Source of the DNA: a bacterium
Lineage (GTDB): Bacteria > UBA8248
NCBI GenBank assembly: GCA_022825065.1
Contig: JAJDYR010000022.1
Coordinates: 1-64,000 of the forward strand
Direction of reading: 5' to 3'
Length of the DNA stretch: 64,000 nucleotides
A program made the position numbers and the translations under genes. Shown here in pieces: positions 63,077-64,000 of this stretch. Each line of letters opens with the position of its first letter. Positions within the stretch are counted from its first letter, which is position 1. The notes under the pieces are model-generated. The model was given only the letters and a program-made list of their open reading frames with translations, made no database searches and was not told the DNA's origin.

Positions 63077-64000
63077 CTAATCCCTGTATTTGTCTCGCAC
63101 TTCCGCTCCCGCCATCGCCACTCCGATGGGCCTGAGCACGTGTAAAATGCGAAGCGCATCCTTATGGAATCCCAGTACTCCCGAAAGCTGCTTGTAGGCC
63201 TGCGGCGCCTCGTCCGTATCCGCTCCGCGAAGCTCGACGCCGATGTCCTCGACCCACTCGATCATTTCCGCGCGCGTGATCGCGCCGCCTTTCCGGATGA
63301 GACGACCCTTGCGCCACCTTTTTCTGCCCGCCGCCTTGGTTCTGCTCATCACGCGGCCCGCGCCGTGAACCGTGGAGTAGAGGAGAGATTTCGACCCAGG
63401 CGTCTCCACGCCCTCGGCGATGACGGAAAGATCGCCCATGCTCCCGCCGATAAAACATTTCTGGCCCGGCCAGGCCGGCGTGGCTCCCTTGCGAACTACG
63501 ACACAGCGCATACCGTCGTGCTCTTCCTCCCAGGCGAAATTGTGGTGGTTGTGCACTTCCCATTCTGAGCGGGCTCCCAGGATATCGAGAACACGGGCCC
63601 CCACGTAATCCCTGCCGGCATAAGCGTAGCGCCCCGCCAGCTCCATGGCGGCGAAATAGTCGCTCCCCAGGGAAGAGGCGAGAGAGAATACGGTGGCCCT
63701 GGCGTGCATTTCCTCCCGGGCAGGGGAGTCATGGAACTTTCGGTTTTTCGCCAGATTCAGAAAACCGGTGCATGTTTTGTGGCCAAAGCCCCTGGAGCCG
63801 AAATGAATCCCGAGCCAGAGCGAGTCGTCCACCTCCTCGACGAATAAATCCACATAATGATTGCCCGCGCCGATGGTGCCCAACTGCGAGCGGGCCAGCG
63901 GCTTCAAACCCTCGAATTCGGGCATCACCTTCCAAGCGGGATCATCGAAAAGCGGGTCGTCTATGGGTTCGGGGTTTTTCCGGCCCATGCCGAATTCCAG
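63077..64000 (-). CDS. rtcB: RNA ligase RtcB family protein (partial, N terminus outside window)
   Basis: 307 or more residues, open to the window edge. RtcB landmarks: QLGTIGAGNHYVDLFVEE, GIHFGSRGFGHKT, VHNHHNFAWEEEHDG, VVRKGATPAWPGQ, GSMGDLSVIA, and STVHGAGRVMSRTKA with the histidine that carries GMP. It joins 2',3'-cyclic phosphate or 3'-phosphate ends to 5'-OH ends in tRNA splicing or RNA repair. About 180 N-terminal residues including the first metal ligands are missing. The gap 62886-63076 is AT-rich with no gene seen. Confidence 0.93.
   Translation of the reverse strand: MEFGMGRKNPEPIDDPLFDDPAWKVMPEFEGLKPLARSQLGTIGAGNHYVDLFVEEVDDSLWLGIHFGSRGFGHKTCTGFLNLAKNRKFHDSPAREEMHARATVFSLASSLGSDYFAAMELAGRYAYAGRDYVGARVLDILGARSEWEVHNHHNFAWEEEHDGMRCVVVRKGATPAWPGQKCFIGGSMGDLSVIAEGVETPGSKSLLYSTVHGAGRVMSRTKAAGRKRWRKGRLIRKGGAITRAEMIEWVEDIGVELRGADTDEAPQAYKQLSGVLGFHKDALRILHVLRPIGVAMAGAEVRDKYRD

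Overview
The window looks like one chromosomal contig of a Gram-negative, fairly GC-rich heterotrophic bacterium. Supporting signs are an NlpD-like lipoprotein, a periplasmic ferric-iron uptake system, the surE-pcm pair, and signal peptides of the usual Gram-negative kind. Gene content (acyl-CoA, enolase-superfamily, SDR, PrpD and luciferase-like enzymes plus a glycine-reductase-like selenoprotein set) suggests an uncultured, metabolically broad lineage. The phylum cannot be fixed from the sequence. Several genes start with TTG or GTG, and intergenic spaces carry many inverted repeats.

Layout. 1-1114: end of an unknown gene and a HEPN-like protein. 1501-7136: the most striking block, a cyclase-family hydrolase followed by homologues of glycine/sarcosine/betaine reductase components GrdC, GrdA, GrdE and GrdB. 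GrdA and GrdB are each split by an in-frame TGA that reads as selenocysteine and is followed by a hairpin. The set departs from the classical enzyme: no GrdD gene, no Asn-Cys processing site in GrdE, and no cysteines after selenocysteine in GrdB. 8344-12843: a tightly packed catabolic operon (acyl-CoA dehydrogenase, enolase-superfamily enzyme, FAA hydrolase, carboxymuconolactone-decarboxylase-like protein, SDR). 13005-19392: an M23 peptidase, SecA, a luciferase-like oxidoreductase and an MmgE/PrpD protein.

19367-23970 (minus): a DtxR-type regulator and an FbpABC iron ABC transporter, with a perfect palindrome at the regulator promoter. 24322-27559 (minus): ROK kinase, DUF3047 protein and a MOFRL glycerate kinase, divergent from an AcoX/NAD-kinase-like gene. 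28736-34265: a GldA/GldF/GldG/DUF4340 ABC-2 operon whose promoter carries a CIRCE-like operator (HrcA type). 34846-37744: a PD-(D/E)XK-like protein, an amidase and a DinB-like protein.

37745-56317 is gene-rich but studded with repeat islands. These hold six copies of a 110-150 bp inverted repeat rich in C7/G7 runs, two copies of a second inverted repeat, many short palindromes that share CTAC ends, and two copies of a direct repeat. Many of these sit inside an outer TTGTTGAAAA/TTTTCAACAA frame. Between them lie a hydroxyacid dehydrogenase, three tRNAs (Pro-GGG, Pro-CGG, Arg-CCT), two MetY-type sulfhydrylases, surE, pcm, an NlpD-like gene, apt, two alpha/beta hydrolases, and a CBS-nucleotidyltransferase. 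56318-64000: an M24-fold protein lacking the metal ligands, a zinc alcohol dehydrogenase, a fused FAD/4Fe-4S D-2-hydroxyacid dehydrogenase, biotin synthase with a structured leader, and a partial rtcB.
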